Source of the DNA: DATHYU01 sp033722675
GTDB lineage: Bacteria; Actinomycetota; Acidimicrobiia; Spongiisociales; UBA11373
Assembly (NCBI GenBank): GCA_033722675.1
Contig: JAWVYO010000035.1
Location: 1 to 22,493, forward strand
Direction of reading: 5' to 3'
DNA length: 22,493 nt
Shown here: positions 1-6,507 of the stretch, one piece after another
How positions within the stretch are numbered: the first letter of the stretch is position 1
How the letters are laid out: every line of letters begins with the position of its first letter
Translations under genes and position numbers: made by a program
The notes under the pieces: generated by a model
The model's database searches: none
What the model was told of the DNA's origin: nothing
The model's input: only the letters and a program-made list of their open reading frames with translations

Positions 1-346
1 GCGCGGCGAGGAGGAGCTGGGCGGCGCCGCCGCGGACGGTGGCAGGCGCGGGACCCACCCATACGGCGACCGGCACGGGCGCATCGGCCACGAGCCCCAG
101 GAGGTCGGTGACGTCGTCGTCGATGGCCGCGGGGGCGTTGACCGAGAGCACCACGAGCTGGGCGTCGGAGTCCTCGACCACCCCGGTCACGAAGTCGACC
201 AGGGTCCGGTCGATCGGACCGCTCACCTCGACGACGTCGATCGGCGGCACGTCGGCCTGCCCGGGGGCGGGCCCGGCGATCGCGAGCACCGACAGGGCGA
301 GGGCGACGAGGACGAGGGAGCGGCGGAGGACGGCCACGGACCGCAT
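1..346 (-). CDS. NfeD-like membrane-bound serine protease (ClpP class), N-terminal part, truncated by window edge
   Basis: The open frame reads leftward from ATG at 346 off the window edge, giving 115 codons with no stop. Residues 5-31 form a signal peptide or signal anchor (positively charged MRSVAVLRR start, Leu/Val/Ala core, AGPAPGQA cleavage-like end). The following DVVEVSGPIDRTLVDFV, VVLSVNAPA and VPVAVWVGP stretches match the first beta-alpha units of the NfeD-family ClpP-like protease domain, including the G-x-I-D motif. The family normally has TPGG and ASAG motifs around the oxyanion hole and catalytic Ser. Here these positions read NAPA and RGGA, so the serine appears to be missing. 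GTG at 337 is an alternative start: it lies 7 bases after TACCAT, the spacing used by several neighbours. Divergent from the receiver gene at 396. The membrane and NfeD C-terminal domains would lie outside the window. The family call is fairly secure, activity is not. Confidence 0.7.
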   Translation of the reverse strand, partial: MRSVAVLRRSLVLVALALSVLAIAGPAPGQADVPPIDVVEVSGPIDRTLVDFVTGVVEDSDAQLVVLSVNAPAAIDDDVTDLLGLVADAPVPVAVWVGPAPATVRGGAAQLLLAA

Positions 347-350
347 GGTA
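345..350 (-). promoter_or_regulatory. candidate -10 (TACCAT) for the NfeD-like gene
   Basis: TACCAT on the minus strand ends 7 bases before the in-frame GTG at 337, the same geometry as other starts in this window. It overlaps the upstream ATG at 346, so if it is used the protein starts at GTG. No -35 match is visible. Confidence 0.3.
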
Positions 351-383
351 GGGCCCGGCCGGAGACCACCCATCGCGCCCGAC

Positions 384-389
384 TACGAT
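384..389 (+). promoter_or_regulatory. candidate -10 (TACGAT) for leaderless receiver gene
   Basis: TACGAT lies 6 bases before the ATG at 396. There is no Shine-Dalgarno in between, so transcription would begin at or next to the start codon. Upstream sequence shows no clear -35. Confidence 0.4.
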
Positions 390-395
390 CCGCCC

Positions 396-788
396 ATGCC
401 CAAGATCCTCGTCGTGGCCGACGCCCCGTGGGTCGTCAACGACGTGCACGCGTCGCTCGCAGACACCGCCTACGACGTGTCCGTGATCGGGGATCCCGCC
501 ATCGTCGGCGACGAGTTCACCGACCTCGCGCCCGACGCGGTGGTCATCGACCTGCAGGTGGGCTCGATGGGCGGCATGGCCATCACCCGGTCGATCCGGA
601 ACGCGGCGCGGACGGCCGGTGTCGCCGTCCCACCCGTGATCGTCCTCCTCGACCGCGACGTCGACGCCTTCCTCGCCCGCCGGGCCGGGGCCGACGCCCA
701 TCTCCGCAAGCCCTTCGGAGGGTTCGCGCTCCGCGACCTCGTCGACCGCCTCACCGCCGGGGAGGCGGCTCCCGCCTCCGCCGAATGA
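396..788 (+). CDS. Stand-alone response-regulator receiver domain protein
   Basis: A 130-residue protein consisting only of a receiver (CheY-like) domain. The beta-alpha pattern is complete: KILVVAD at 3-9, the phosphoacceptor candidate D52 in VVIDLQVGSMGG, hydrophobic VIVLL at 81-85, and the conserved Lys K105 in LRKPF. The usual acidic pair after beta-1 is reduced to a single D9, and the switch Thr/Ser after beta-4 is replaced by Leu-Leu-Asp, so phosphorylation and signalling may differ from CheY. No output domain follows; the C-terminus is a short Ala/Pro/Ser tail. ATG 396 is chosen because it starts exactly at beta-1 and follows a TACGAT hexamer by 6 bases. A longer upstream open frame in this phase overlaps the divergent gene and is not protein-like. 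No histidine kinase is adjacent; the nearest is at 7394. Confidence 0.78.
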   Translation: MPKILVVADAPWVVNDVHASLADTAYDVSVIGDPAIVGDEFTDLAPDAVVIDLQVGSMGGMAITRSIRNAARTAGVAVPPVIVLLDRDVDAFLARRAGADAHLRKPFGGFALRDLVDRLTAGEAAPASAE

Positions 789-842
789 TCCGCACGGCAT
801 GAGGAGCCCGACCGGCAGTACCGGGCCCCGGAGGGGGCGACG

Positions 843-2099
843 ATGACCGGGCTGCAGATCGCCTACCTCGTGATCCTGGGCGTCTGCATCATCGGATCCG
901 GCTTCTTCTCGGGGTCGGAGACCGCGCTCATCGGATTGCCGCGGGAGCGGGTGGACCAGCTCGCCACCGACCGCCGCGGGCACCACGTGGCGTCCCTGGT
1001 GGAGGACCCCGACCGGATGCTCAGCACCCTCCTCGTCGGCAACAACTTCGTGAACATCCTCGGCGCCTCCGTGGCCACGGTGCTCTTCGTCGACCTGCTC
1101 GGAGAGGACTGGGGGCCGTGGACGGCCACCGCCGCCGTCACCTCCGTCGTGCTGCTCGTCGGCGAGATCACGCCGAAGAGCCTGGCCACGCGCTACCCCG
1201 AACGGTTCTCGCTCGTCGTCGCACCGACGATCGACCGGCTCAGCCGGGTGTTGAAGCCGATCACCGACTTCTTCCTGGCCCTGGCCCGCGGGATCTTTCG
1301 GCTGCTGCGAGTCGACGTGGCCTCCGGTCCCGCACCCATCACCGAGGACGACATCGTCGCGATGGCACTGCTCGGCGAACGGACCGGGGACATCGAAGCC
1401 GCCGAGCGGGACATCATCCGGTCCCTCTTCGAGGTCGCCGACCGGCCCGTGCGCGAGGTCATGACGCCCCGGCCCGACATCGCCACGCTCACGCTGCCGG
1501 CGACGATGGCCGAAGTGCGCGCGCTCGTGGCCACGACCGGGCACAGCCGGTTCCCCGTCGTCGAGGAGGACCTCGATCACATCGCGGGGGTGCTCTACGT
1601 GAAGGACCTCGTCCGGATGTCGGCCGACCCCACGCCCGACGACATCCGGGCGGCGCTGCGTGCGCCGACCTACGTCCCCGAGTCGAAGCCCATCCTCGAA
1701 CTGCTCCAGGAGCTGCGGCGCCGGCGCCGGACGTTCGCGCTCGTCCTCGACGAGCACGGCGGCGTCGAGGGGCTCGTCACCATCAAGGATCTCGTCGCCG
1801 AGCTCGTCGGCGAGCTGCAGGACGAGTACGACCCGGGGTCGCCGACGGTGACGTCGCTCGGCGAGGGCATCTGGATCGCGGACGGGCGGCTCCCGGTCGA
1901 CGAACTCGGTGCCGCCCTCGGGGAGACGCTCCCCCGCGGGCCCTATGCGACGGTCGGGGGCCTCGTCCTCGACCTCGCCGGTCGGATCCCCGACGAGGGC
2001 GACGCTGTGGCGACGAACGGGTTCCGGATCACGATCATGGCGATGGATCGCCGGCGCGTCGACCGGGTGCGTATCGAGGCCGACGAACCGTTATCCTGA
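843..2099 (+). CDS. CNNM/CorC (HlyC/TlyC) family membrane protein with DUF21, CBS pair and CorC_HlyC domain
   Basis: 418 residues in the classic order of this family. An N-terminal DUF21/CNNM transmembrane domain spans about residues 1-170, with the GSGFFSGSETAL motif near 17-29 and GEITPKSLA near 107-115. A CBS-domain pair spans about 200-320 (VMTPRPDI, then FPVVEEDLDHIAGVLYVKDL and ALVLDEHGGVEGLVTIKDL). A C-terminal CorC_HlyC domain spans about 335-415 (DGRLPVDELGAALG, YATVGGLVLDLAGRIP). Related proteins are linked to Mg2+/Co2+ efflux or homeostasis; the old hemolysin name is historical. The ATG at 843 follows a purine-rich GGAGGGGG run. The gene ends 6 bases before a tRNA gene, whose likely -10 element lies inside this coding end. 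The family is clear; the transported ion is inference. Confidence 0.9.
   Translation: MTGLQIAYLVILGVCIIGSGFFSGSETALIGLPRERVDQLATDRRGHHVASLVEDPDRMLSTLLVGNNFVNILGASVATVLFVDLLGEDWGPWTATAAVTSVVLLVGEITPKSLATRYPERFSLVVAPTIDRLSRVLKPITDFFLALARGIFRLLRVDVASGPAPITEDDIVAMALLGERTGDIEAAERDIIRSLFEVADRPVREVMTPRPDIATLTLPATMAEVRALVATTGHSRFPVVEEDLDHIAGVLYVKDLVRMSADPTPDDIRAALRAPTYVPESKPILELLQELRRRRRTFALVLDEHGGVEGLVTIKDLVAELVGELQDEYDPGSPTVTSLGEGIWIADGRLPVDELGAALGETLPRGPYATVGGLVLDLAGRIPDEGDAVATNGFRITIMAMDRRRVDRVRIEADEPLS
2092..2097 (+). promoter_or_regulatory. candidate -10 (TATCCT) for tRNA-Pro
   Basis: TATCCT overlaps the last codons and stop of the CNNM-family gene and ends 8 bases before the mature 5' end of the tRNA. 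If used, the tRNA precursor would have almost no 5' leader. No convincing -35 was found, so co-transcription with the upstream gene is equally possible. Confidence 0.3.
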
Positions 2100-2105
2100 C
2101 GCCAT

Positions 2106-2182
2106 CGGGACGTGGCGCAGTTTGGCAGCGCGCAGCGTTCGGGACGCTGAGGTCGCCGGTTCAAATCCGGCCGTCCCGACCA
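2106..2182 (+). tRNA. tRNA-Pro (anticodon CGG)
   Basis: A complete cloverleaf. The acceptor stem CGGGACG (2106-2112) pairs with CGTCCCG (2172-2178). The D arm carries GCGC/GCGC pairing. The anticodon stem CAGCG (2133-2137) pairs with CGCTG (2145-2149) around the loop TTCGGGA, with anticodon CGG at 2140-2142 followed by G37. The T stem GCCGG pairs with CCGGC around TTCAAAT. The discriminator is A2179 and CCA is encoded at 2180-2182. Anticodon CGG reads the CCG proline codon, which is common in this GC-rich genome. Confidence 0.96.
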
Positions 2183-2218
2183 GCGAGGGGATCCCCGGCT
2201 CGGCCGGGGATTTCTCGC
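2183..2218 (+). terminator. Intrinsic terminator after tRNA-Pro
   Basis: A perfect 9-bp stem (ATCCCCGGC 2191-2199 with GCCGGGGAT 2203-2211, loop TCG) is followed by TTTCT. An outer GCGAG/CTCGC pairing (2183-2187 with 2214-2218) extends it. The T run is short, as is common in high-GC genomes. It is the clearest intrinsic terminator in the window. Confidence 0.75.
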
Positions 2219-2291
2219 GTTCAGGGGTCGTCCTCGTGCCGCTTCGGAGCCGGTCGATCGGGTGACTCGAGCGGGGCAGGGTCGGAACTCC

Positions 2292-2297
2292 TAGACT
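2292..2297 (+). promoter_or_regulatory. candidate -10 (TAGACT) for the rsgA leader transcript
   Basis: TAGACT lies about 15 bases before a strong Shine-Dalgarno (2312-2318), which would put the transcript start near 2304 and give a leadered mRNA. No -35 with suitable spacing is obvious. The preceding stretch 2219-2291 holds no gene that I can see. Confidence 0.25.
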
Positions 2298-2323
2298 TCG
2301 CCCCTCGCGAGAGGAGGTGCCCC

Positions 2324-2374
2324 ATGACGGATCGAACCGCCCCCGTCCCCCGGGCCCTCCCGCGTCGCGTCTGA
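2324..2374 (+). CDS. Putative 16-codon upstream ORF (leader peptide) before rsgA
   Basis: A short frame, MTDRTAPVPRALPRRV, starts at ATG 2324 behind AGGAGGT (2312-2318, 5 bases away). This is the best Shine-Dalgarno in the window and much stronger than the one in front of rsgA. It stops at TGA 2372-2374, 31 bases before the rsgA start, exactly at the base of a hairpin that contains the rsgA Shine-Dalgarno. The peptide is rich in Pro (CCC, CCC, CCG) and Arg (CGA, CGG, CGT, CGC). I do not recognise a family. It could be a regulatory leader peptide coupling translation to rsgA, or a chance frame. Confidence 0.4.
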   Translation: MTDRTAPVPRALPRRV

Positions 2375-2401
2375 CTCCGGGGGTGCCCCCTGCCCTGGAG
2401 T
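2374..2401 (+). promoter_or_regulatory. Hairpin that can sequester the rsgA Shine-Dalgarno
   Basis: ACTCC (2374-2378) pairs with GGAGT (2397-2401), and GGGG (2379-2382) pairs with CCCC (2387-2390) around GTGC, leaving a 6-base bulge on the 3' side. GGAG 2397-2400 is the rsgA ribosome binding site. A ribosome reaching the upstream ORF stop at 2372-2374 would melt the stem. Pairing is read directly; function is inference. Confidence 0.4.
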
Positions 2402-2405
2402 CCCC

Positions 2406-3443
2406 ATGCATCCCCTGTCCCCCTACGGCTGGGCCGACGGCCTCGCCGACGAGATCCCCGACCATCTCCTGCCCGGGCGCGTCGTGCGCGTCGACCGTGG
2501 TCGCGCCCTCGCCCAGACCACGATCGGAACGATTCCGGCGACGGTTCCCGGCGATCCCGTCGTGACCGGCGACTGGGTCGGCGTCGACGTGACCGGTCGC
2601 CCCGAGATCCGGCACGTCGTGACGCGCCGCACCGTCATCACCCGCTACGACACCTCCCACGAGATCCCGCAACCCCTCGCGGCGAACGTCGACGCGGTAC
2701 TCGTCGTGCACGGACTCGATCTCGGTCTGAAGCTGCGCCGCATGGAGCGCGCCCTCGTGGTGGCGTGGGACTCCGGCGCCCGCCCGATCGTCGTCCTCTC
2801 CAAGGCCGATCTCGCGCCCGGAGGCCCGTCCGGCACCGCCGTCGCGGTCGCCGAGGGTGAGTTCGCCGCGGTGGCGCCCGGGGTCGAGGTCGTCACCGTG
2901 AGCGCCGTCACGGGACTCGGGGTCGATCGCCTTCGCGGTGCGCTCTCGCCGGGGGAGACGGTCGTCGTCCTCGGCGAGTCGGGCGTGGGCAAGTCGACGC
3001 TCGTGAACGCCCTCGCCGGTGAGGACCTCCGGGACACGGGGCCCACGAGAGTCGCCGACCGCCGCGGCCGGCACACGACGACCGCTCGCGAACTCGTCCC
3101 GCTCCCCGACGGCCTCATCCTCCTCGACACCCCCGGGATCCGCACGCTCGGCGTCTGGGACGCCGGTGACGGACTCGCCGCCGCGTTCTCGGACGTGGAG
3201 GAGGCGGCCCGTCGCTGCCGGTTCCGCGACTGTCGCCACGATGCCGAGCCCGGGTGCGGCGTGCGCTCCGCCGTCGACGACGGGAGCATCGACGGCGACC
3301 GACTCGCCTCCTACCGGCGGCTGGAGCGCGAGATGGCGCGCATGGACCGGCGTCGCGCGGCCGTCGAAGGCCGCGTGGCCCGCCGTACCCGCCGGCGATC
3401 GTCCTCCGACGACGACTGGCGACGCGACTGGGGCCTGCGCTAG
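2406..3443 (+). CDS. rsgA: Ribosome small subunit-dependent GTPase RsgA (YjeQ)
   Basis: 345 residues with the circularly permuted GTPase layout of RsgA, an assembly factor that checks the late 30S subunit. The N-terminal OB-fold covers about 22-75 (GRVVRVDRGRALAQ, VPGDPVVTGDWV). The permuted G motifs follow: G4 SKAD at 132-135, G1/P-loop GESGVGKS at 190-197, G3 DTPG at 241-244. The C-terminal zinc-binding helical domain carries C271, C276, H278 and C284 in CRFRDCRHDAEPGC. The basic tail is rich in Arg. ATG 2406 is supported by GGAG 5 bases upstream, and by the OB-fold beginning soon after. It is preceded by a candidate leader ORF and hairpin. Its TAG stop shares the CTAG tetranucleotide with the convergent asd gene. 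Confidence 0.95.
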   Translation: MHPLSPYGWADGLADEIPDHLLPGRVVRVDRGRALAQTTIGTIPATVPGDPVVTGDWVGVDVTGRPEIRHVVTRRTVITRYDTSHEIPQPLAANVDAVLVVHGLDLGLKLRRMERALVVAWDSGARPIVVLSKADLAPGGPSGTAVAVAEGEFAAVAPGVEVVTVSAVTGLGVDRLRGALSPGETVVVLGESGVGKSTLVNALAGEDLRDTGPTRVADRRGRHTTTARELVPLPDGLILLDTPGIRTLGVWDAGDGLAAAFSDVEEAARRCRFRDCRHDAEPGCGVRSAVDDGSIDGDRLASYRRLEREMARMDRRRAAVEGRVARRTRRRSSSDDDWRRDWGLR

Positions 3444-4456
3444 GAGACCAGCAGCTCGGCGATCTGGACCGCGTTGAGAGCGGCGCCCTTGCGGAGGTTG
3501 TCGCCGACCACCCACAGCGACACGCCGCCGGGGGTGCCGAGGGTGGGGCGAATCCGGCTCACCAGGACGTCGTCGATGCCGGCGCTGTCGAGCGGCGTCG
3601 CCACCCGATCGGACCAGATCGCCACCCCGGGTCCCGCCCCGATGAGGTGGGTGGCGCGGTCGGCGTCGAGCGGCTCGTCGAACCAGGCGGAGGCGGCGAT
3701 GCCATGCCCGACCATCACCGGGACCCGCACGCAGGTCGCCTCCACGGCGACGTCGGGGGCGTCGAGGATCTTGCGGGTCTCGTTGACGAGCTTCCACTCC
3801 TCGTCGGTGTATCCCTCGTCCGTCTCGATCCCGGCGTAGGCGAGCACGTTCCACCCGATGGGGCGGGCGTAGACGCCCGTCGCCGGCTCCTCCCACCCGC
3901 CGTGCTGCAGGGCCTCCACGTTCTCGCCCAACGCCTCGATCTCCGCGACGAGGCCGTCCATCGCCTTCGTGCCCGTGCCCGAGACCGACTGATACGAGGC
4001 CACGACCATCGAGCGGAGGCCGACGGCGCGGTGCAACGGCCCCAGCGCCATGAGGAGCACCATCGTCGTGCAGTTCGGGTTGGCGACGATGCCGTCGTGG
4101 TCGTCGACGGCGTCGTCGTTGACACCGGCCACGACGAGCGGCACCGCGGGATCCATCCGCCATGCCGAGGAGTTGTCGATCACGACCGCCCCCGCCGACG
4201 AGAACCGGGGAGCGTGGTCCTTCGACCGCGAGCCTCCCGCCGAGAACAGCGCGACGTCGATCCCGTCGGGGTCCGCTTCGGCGAGGTCTTCGACCGTCAC
4301 ATCGCCCCACGGGGTGGCGACGACGGCTCCGGCGGAGCGCTCCGACGCCATGAGCCGCAGGCTCCCCACGGGGAAGTCGCGGCGGGCGAGCGTGGACAGC
4401 ATCTCGCGGCCCACGGCCCCCGTCGCGCCGACGACGGCGAGGCTCGGCCCGCTCAC
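3440..4456 (-). CDS. asd: Aspartate-semialdehyde dehydrogenase
   Basis: 338 residues, the normal length. It makes aspartate semialdehyde from aspartyl phosphate with NADPH, the branch point to lysine/diaminopimelate, methionine and threonine. The nucleotide-binding loop GATGAVG is at 10-16, the catalytic cysteine C129 lies in ANPNCTT, and the substrate-binding pair R244 and H251 sits in CVRVPVMVGHG with the usual seven-residue spacing. The conserved DNSSAW (94-99) and SYQSVSGTGTKAM segments are present. It is the second gene of the lysC-asd operon: its ATG overlaps the lysC stop by four bases (ATGA, 4453-4456), implying translational coupling and shared expression. Its stop shares CTAG with rsgA from the other strand. 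Confidence 0.96.
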   Translation of the reverse strand: MSGPSLAVVGATGAVGREMLSTLARRDFPVGSLRLMASERSAGAVVATPWGDVTVEDLAEADPDGIDVALFSAGGSRSKDHAPRFSSAGAVVIDNSSAWRMDPAVPLVVAGVNDDAVDDHDGIVANPNCTTMVLLMALGPLHRAVGLRSMVVASYQSVSGTGTKAMDGLVAEIEALGENVEALQHGGWEEPATGVYARPIGWNVLAYAGIETDEGYTDEEWKLVNETRKILDAPDVAVEATCVRVPVMVGHGIAASAWFDEPLDADRATHLIGAGPGVAIWSDRVATPLDSAGIDDVLVSRIRPTLGTPGGVSLWVVGDNLRKGAALNAVQIAELLVS

Positions 4457-4947
4457 GACGCCCGCCCGGCGGTGAGGGGCGGCTCGAAGGCGTCGTGGAG
4501 GGCGGTGACGGCCCGTTCGACGTCACCCGCCCCGATCACACAGGAGACACGGATCGGGGACGTCGAGATCATCTCGATGTTGATGGCGGCCTCGGCCAGG
4601 ACGGTGAACATCCGGGCGGCGACGCCGGGATGCGCCTTCATCCCCGCCCCGACGAGCGCCACCTTCGCGATGTCCTCGTCGACGTCGACACCGGCCGCCC
4701 CGACGTCGCCGGCCACCTCCTCGGCGATCGCCAGCGCCTGCTCGAGGTGCTCCTTGGGGACCGTGAAGCTGATGTCGGTGTGTCCGGCCGTGGAGACGTT
4801 CTGGACGATCATGTCGACGTTCACGCCGGCTGCGGCCAGCGGCTCGAACAGGGCCGACGCCACACCGGGTTGATCGGGGACCCCGGCCACCGTGAGCTTC
4901 GCTTCGCTGACGTCGTGGGCGATACCCGTGATCACGGCTTCTTCCAT
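4453..4947 (-). CDS. lysC: Aspartate kinase beta subunit from internal in-frame start of lysC
   Basis: An in-frame ATG at codon 247 of lysC (4947) is preceded by AAGGAGAGC (4951-4959), with AAGGAG six bases from the ATG. It would give a 164-residue protein holding only the two ACT domains, beginning MEEAVITGIAH. In Corynebacterium and Bacillus the small aspartate kinase subunit is made in just this way and joins an alpha2beta2 enzyme. The Shine-Dalgarno is stronger than anything in front of the full-length lysC start, which suggests the internal start is really used. Production is inferred from sequence only. Confidence 0.6.
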   Translation of the reverse strand: MEEAVITGIAHDVSEAKLTVAGVPDQPGVASALFEPLAAAGVNVDMIVQNVSTAGHTDISFTVPKEHLEQALAIAEEVAGDVGAAGVDVDEDIAKVALVGAGMKAHPGVAARMFTVLAEAAINIEMISTSPIRVSCVIGAGDVERAVTALHDAFEPPLTAGRAS

Positions 4948-5685
4948 GGTGCTCTCCTTCACCCAGGTGCCGTCGCCGTCGTGGAACGACGATCGCACGT
5001 GGATCGGGACGTCGAAACGCCGGCCGAACTCGACCGACCGGTACATGAGGACGCCGGCGCCCGCGGCCGACAGTTCGAGCATCTCCTCGAAGGAGACCTC
5101 GTCCAGCTTGCGAGCGGCGGGCACGATTCGGGGATCGGCGGTGAACACACCGTCCACGTCCGTGTAGATCTCGCACACGTCCGCCCCGAGCGCCGCGGCC
5201 AGCGCCACGGCGGTGGCGTCCGAGCCGCCCCTGCCGAGGGTGGTCACGTCCTTCGTGTCCGGGGAGACGCCCTGGAACCCGGCGACGATGACCACGTTGC
5301 CCTCGTCGAGCGACTCCCGCACCCGAAAGGCACGGATCTCGCGTATCTTCGCCGCGCCGTGCGAGGTGTCGGTGAGGATCCCCGCCTGGGAGCCGGTGAA
5401 GCTGATCGCCTCGCACCCCCGGTCGCGGATCGCCATCGCCAGGAGGGCCATCGAGATGCGCTCCCCCGCCGTGAGCAGCATGTCCATCTCGCGCTGGTGG
5501 ACAGTGGGGTCCATGCTCACGTCCGAGGCGAGGCCGATCAGGTCGTCGGTGGACTTCCCCATCGCCGACACCACGACCACGACGTCGTCACCGGCCTTAC
5601 GCGTGCGTGCGACGCGCTCGGCCACCGAGCGGATCCGCTCGGGGCTGCCCACCGACGTGCCCCCGTACTTCTGCACGACCAGCAT
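4453..5685 (-). CDS. lysC: Aspartate kinase (alpha subunit form)
   Basis: 410 residues. It phosphorylates aspartate, the committed step of the aspartate amino-acid family. The kinase domain covers about 1-245, with KYGGTSVG at 6-13, GERISMALL and TLGRGGSDATAV. Two ACT regulatory domains follow (about 262-400: LTVAGVPDQPGVASALF, INIEMISTSPIRVSCVI), the binding region for lysine/threonine feedback in relatives. The length and the MEEAVITGIAHD segment resemble the actinobacterial heterotetrameric enzyme, whose beta subunit is made from an internal start (see 4453-4947). No Shine-Dalgarno precedes ATG 5685. A TACACT hexamer ends 7 bases upstream, so the mRNA may be leaderless. It overlaps asd by four bases and is divergent from the cyclophilin gene. 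Confidence 0.96.
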   Translation of the reverse strand: MLVVQKYGGTSVGSPERIRSVAERVARTRKAGDDVVVVVSAMGKSTDDLIGLASDVSMDPTVHQREMDMLLTAGERISMALLAMAIRDRGCEAISFTGSQAGILTDTSHGAAKIREIRAFRVRESLDEGNVVIVAGFQGVSPDTKDVTTLGRGGSDATAVALAAALGADVCEIYTDVDGVFTADPRIVPAARKLDEVSFEEMLELSAAGAGVLMYRSVEFGRRFDVPIHVRSSFHDGDGTWVKESTMEEAVITGIAHDVSEAKLTVAGVPDQPGVASALFEPLAAAGVNVDMIVQNVSTAGHTDISFTVPKEHLEQALAIAEEVAGDVGAAGVDVDEDIAKVALVGAGMKAHPGVAARMFTVLAEAAINIEMISTSPIRVSCVIGAGDVERAVTALHDAFEPPLTAGRAS

Positions 5686-5692
5686 GCGCGGG

Positions 5693-5698
5693 AGTGTA
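5693..5698 (-). promoter_or_regulatory. candidate -10 (TACACT) for lysC-asd
   Basis: On the minus strand TACACT ends 7 bases before the lysC ATG, implying a leaderless transcript. No -35 consensus is evident. It faces the divergent TACGCT of the cyclophilin gene about 52 bp away. Confidence 0.4.
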
Positions 5699-5749
5699 TG
5701 CGATCGGCGCTCCTGCCCCGCGCCGCATCGTTCATCGGCCGCCGACCGA

Positions 5750-5755
5750 TACGCT
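5750..5755 (+). promoter_or_regulatory. candidate -10 (TACGCT, preceded by CGA) for cyclophilin gene
   Basis: TACGCT is followed by 7 bases and then ATG 5763. The same CGATACGCT-N7-ATG arrangement recurs at 21478-21496. There is no ribosome binding site between hexamer and start. Confidence 0.5.
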
Positions 5756-5762
5756 GCGGCCG

Positions 5763-6503
5763 ATGCGACGCCTCCCGCTCCCCCTGCTGGCCCTCCTCCT
5801 GCTCGCCGCCGCCTGCGGCGGGGACGACCCGGGATCCGACACCACCTCGGCTCCTGCGAGCGACACGATCACCACGGAGGCGTACCTGCGCTTCCGTGCC
5901 CAGCCCACCGCCTGCGGGTCGGAGGCCCCGCCGCCCGCCCGCGACCTCGCCTTCGACGAGCCCGCCGACCTGGGCCTGGCGGGCACCGTCACGGCCACGA
6001 TCGTCACCTCCTGCGGGGACGTCGTGGTGGAACTCGACGCCGACGTGGCGCCGGCGACCGTGAACTCCTTCGTCTTTCTCGCCGAATCGGGCTACTTCGA
6101 CGGAACGGTTTCCCACCGCGTGGTCCCCGACTTCGTGGTGCAGGCAGGCGACCCCACCGCCACCGGCCGCGGGGGCCCCGGATACGTGGTGCCGGACGAG
6201 TTCGCGACAACGGACATCGCCGAGGTGGATACGACTGTGGTCGACGGCCAGGACTTCTTGACGTTCGCCGACGGATCCATCGCCATGGCGAACGCCGGCC
6301 CGGGCACCACGGGCAGCCAGTGGTTCATCACCCTCGAGGACGTTCCGCTCCCCCCGCAGTTCACGTGGTTCGGGCGGGTGGTCGACGGCTTCGACACCCT
6401 CCAGCGCATCGAGGAGCTGCCCCTCGCCCAGGGCGCCGGCAGCCTCGAGCGGTCGCTTCCGCTCGAGACGCTCTACATCGAGACGGTGACCGTCGAGCGC
6501 TGA
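5763..6503 (+). CDS. Secreted cyclophilin-type peptidyl-prolyl cis-trans isomerase lipoprotein
   Basis: 246 residues. A lipoprotein signal peptide ends in the lipobox LLAAAC with C18 as the lipid-attachment residue, followed by a short acidic/Thr/Ser linker. The cyclophilin domain (about 75-245) shows VNSFVFLAESGYFDGTVSHRVVPDFVVQAGDP, split here as VNSFVFLAESGYFDG and SHRVVPDFVVQAGD, with the catalytic Arg and the conserved Phe and Gln. GTTGSQWFITL and WFGRVVDGFDTLQRIE follow. It should catalyse proline isomerisation in folding proteins outside the membrane. ATG 5763 follows CGATACGCT by 7 bases and begins exactly at the signal peptide. A PHP-domain gene starts four bases after its stop, so the two are probably co-transcribed. 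Confidence 0.92.
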   Translation: MRRLPLPLLALLLLAAACGGDDPGSDTTSAPASDTITTEAYLRFRAQPTACGSEAPPPARDLAFDEPADLGLAGTVTATIVTSCGDVVVELDADVAPATVNSFVFLAESGYFDGTVSHRVVPDFVVQAGDPTATGRGGPGYVVPDEFATTDIAEVDTTVVDGQDFLTFADGSIAMANAGPGTTGSQWFITLEDVPLPPQFTWFGRVVDGFDTLQRIEELPLAQGAGSLERSLPLETLYIETVTVER

Positions 6504-6507
6504 CCCG

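Noticed and set aside
2091..4526. A minus-strand open frame of about 811 codons across rsgA and asd
   Set aside because: It is Arg/Gly/Pro-rich shadow translation of rsgA and asd, which have full domain sets in their own frames; long stop-free shadows are expected at this GC content.
4495..6063. A plus-strand open frame of about 522 codons opposite lysC
   Set aside because: Asp/His/Arg-rich antisense translation of lysC running into the cyclophilin region out of frame.
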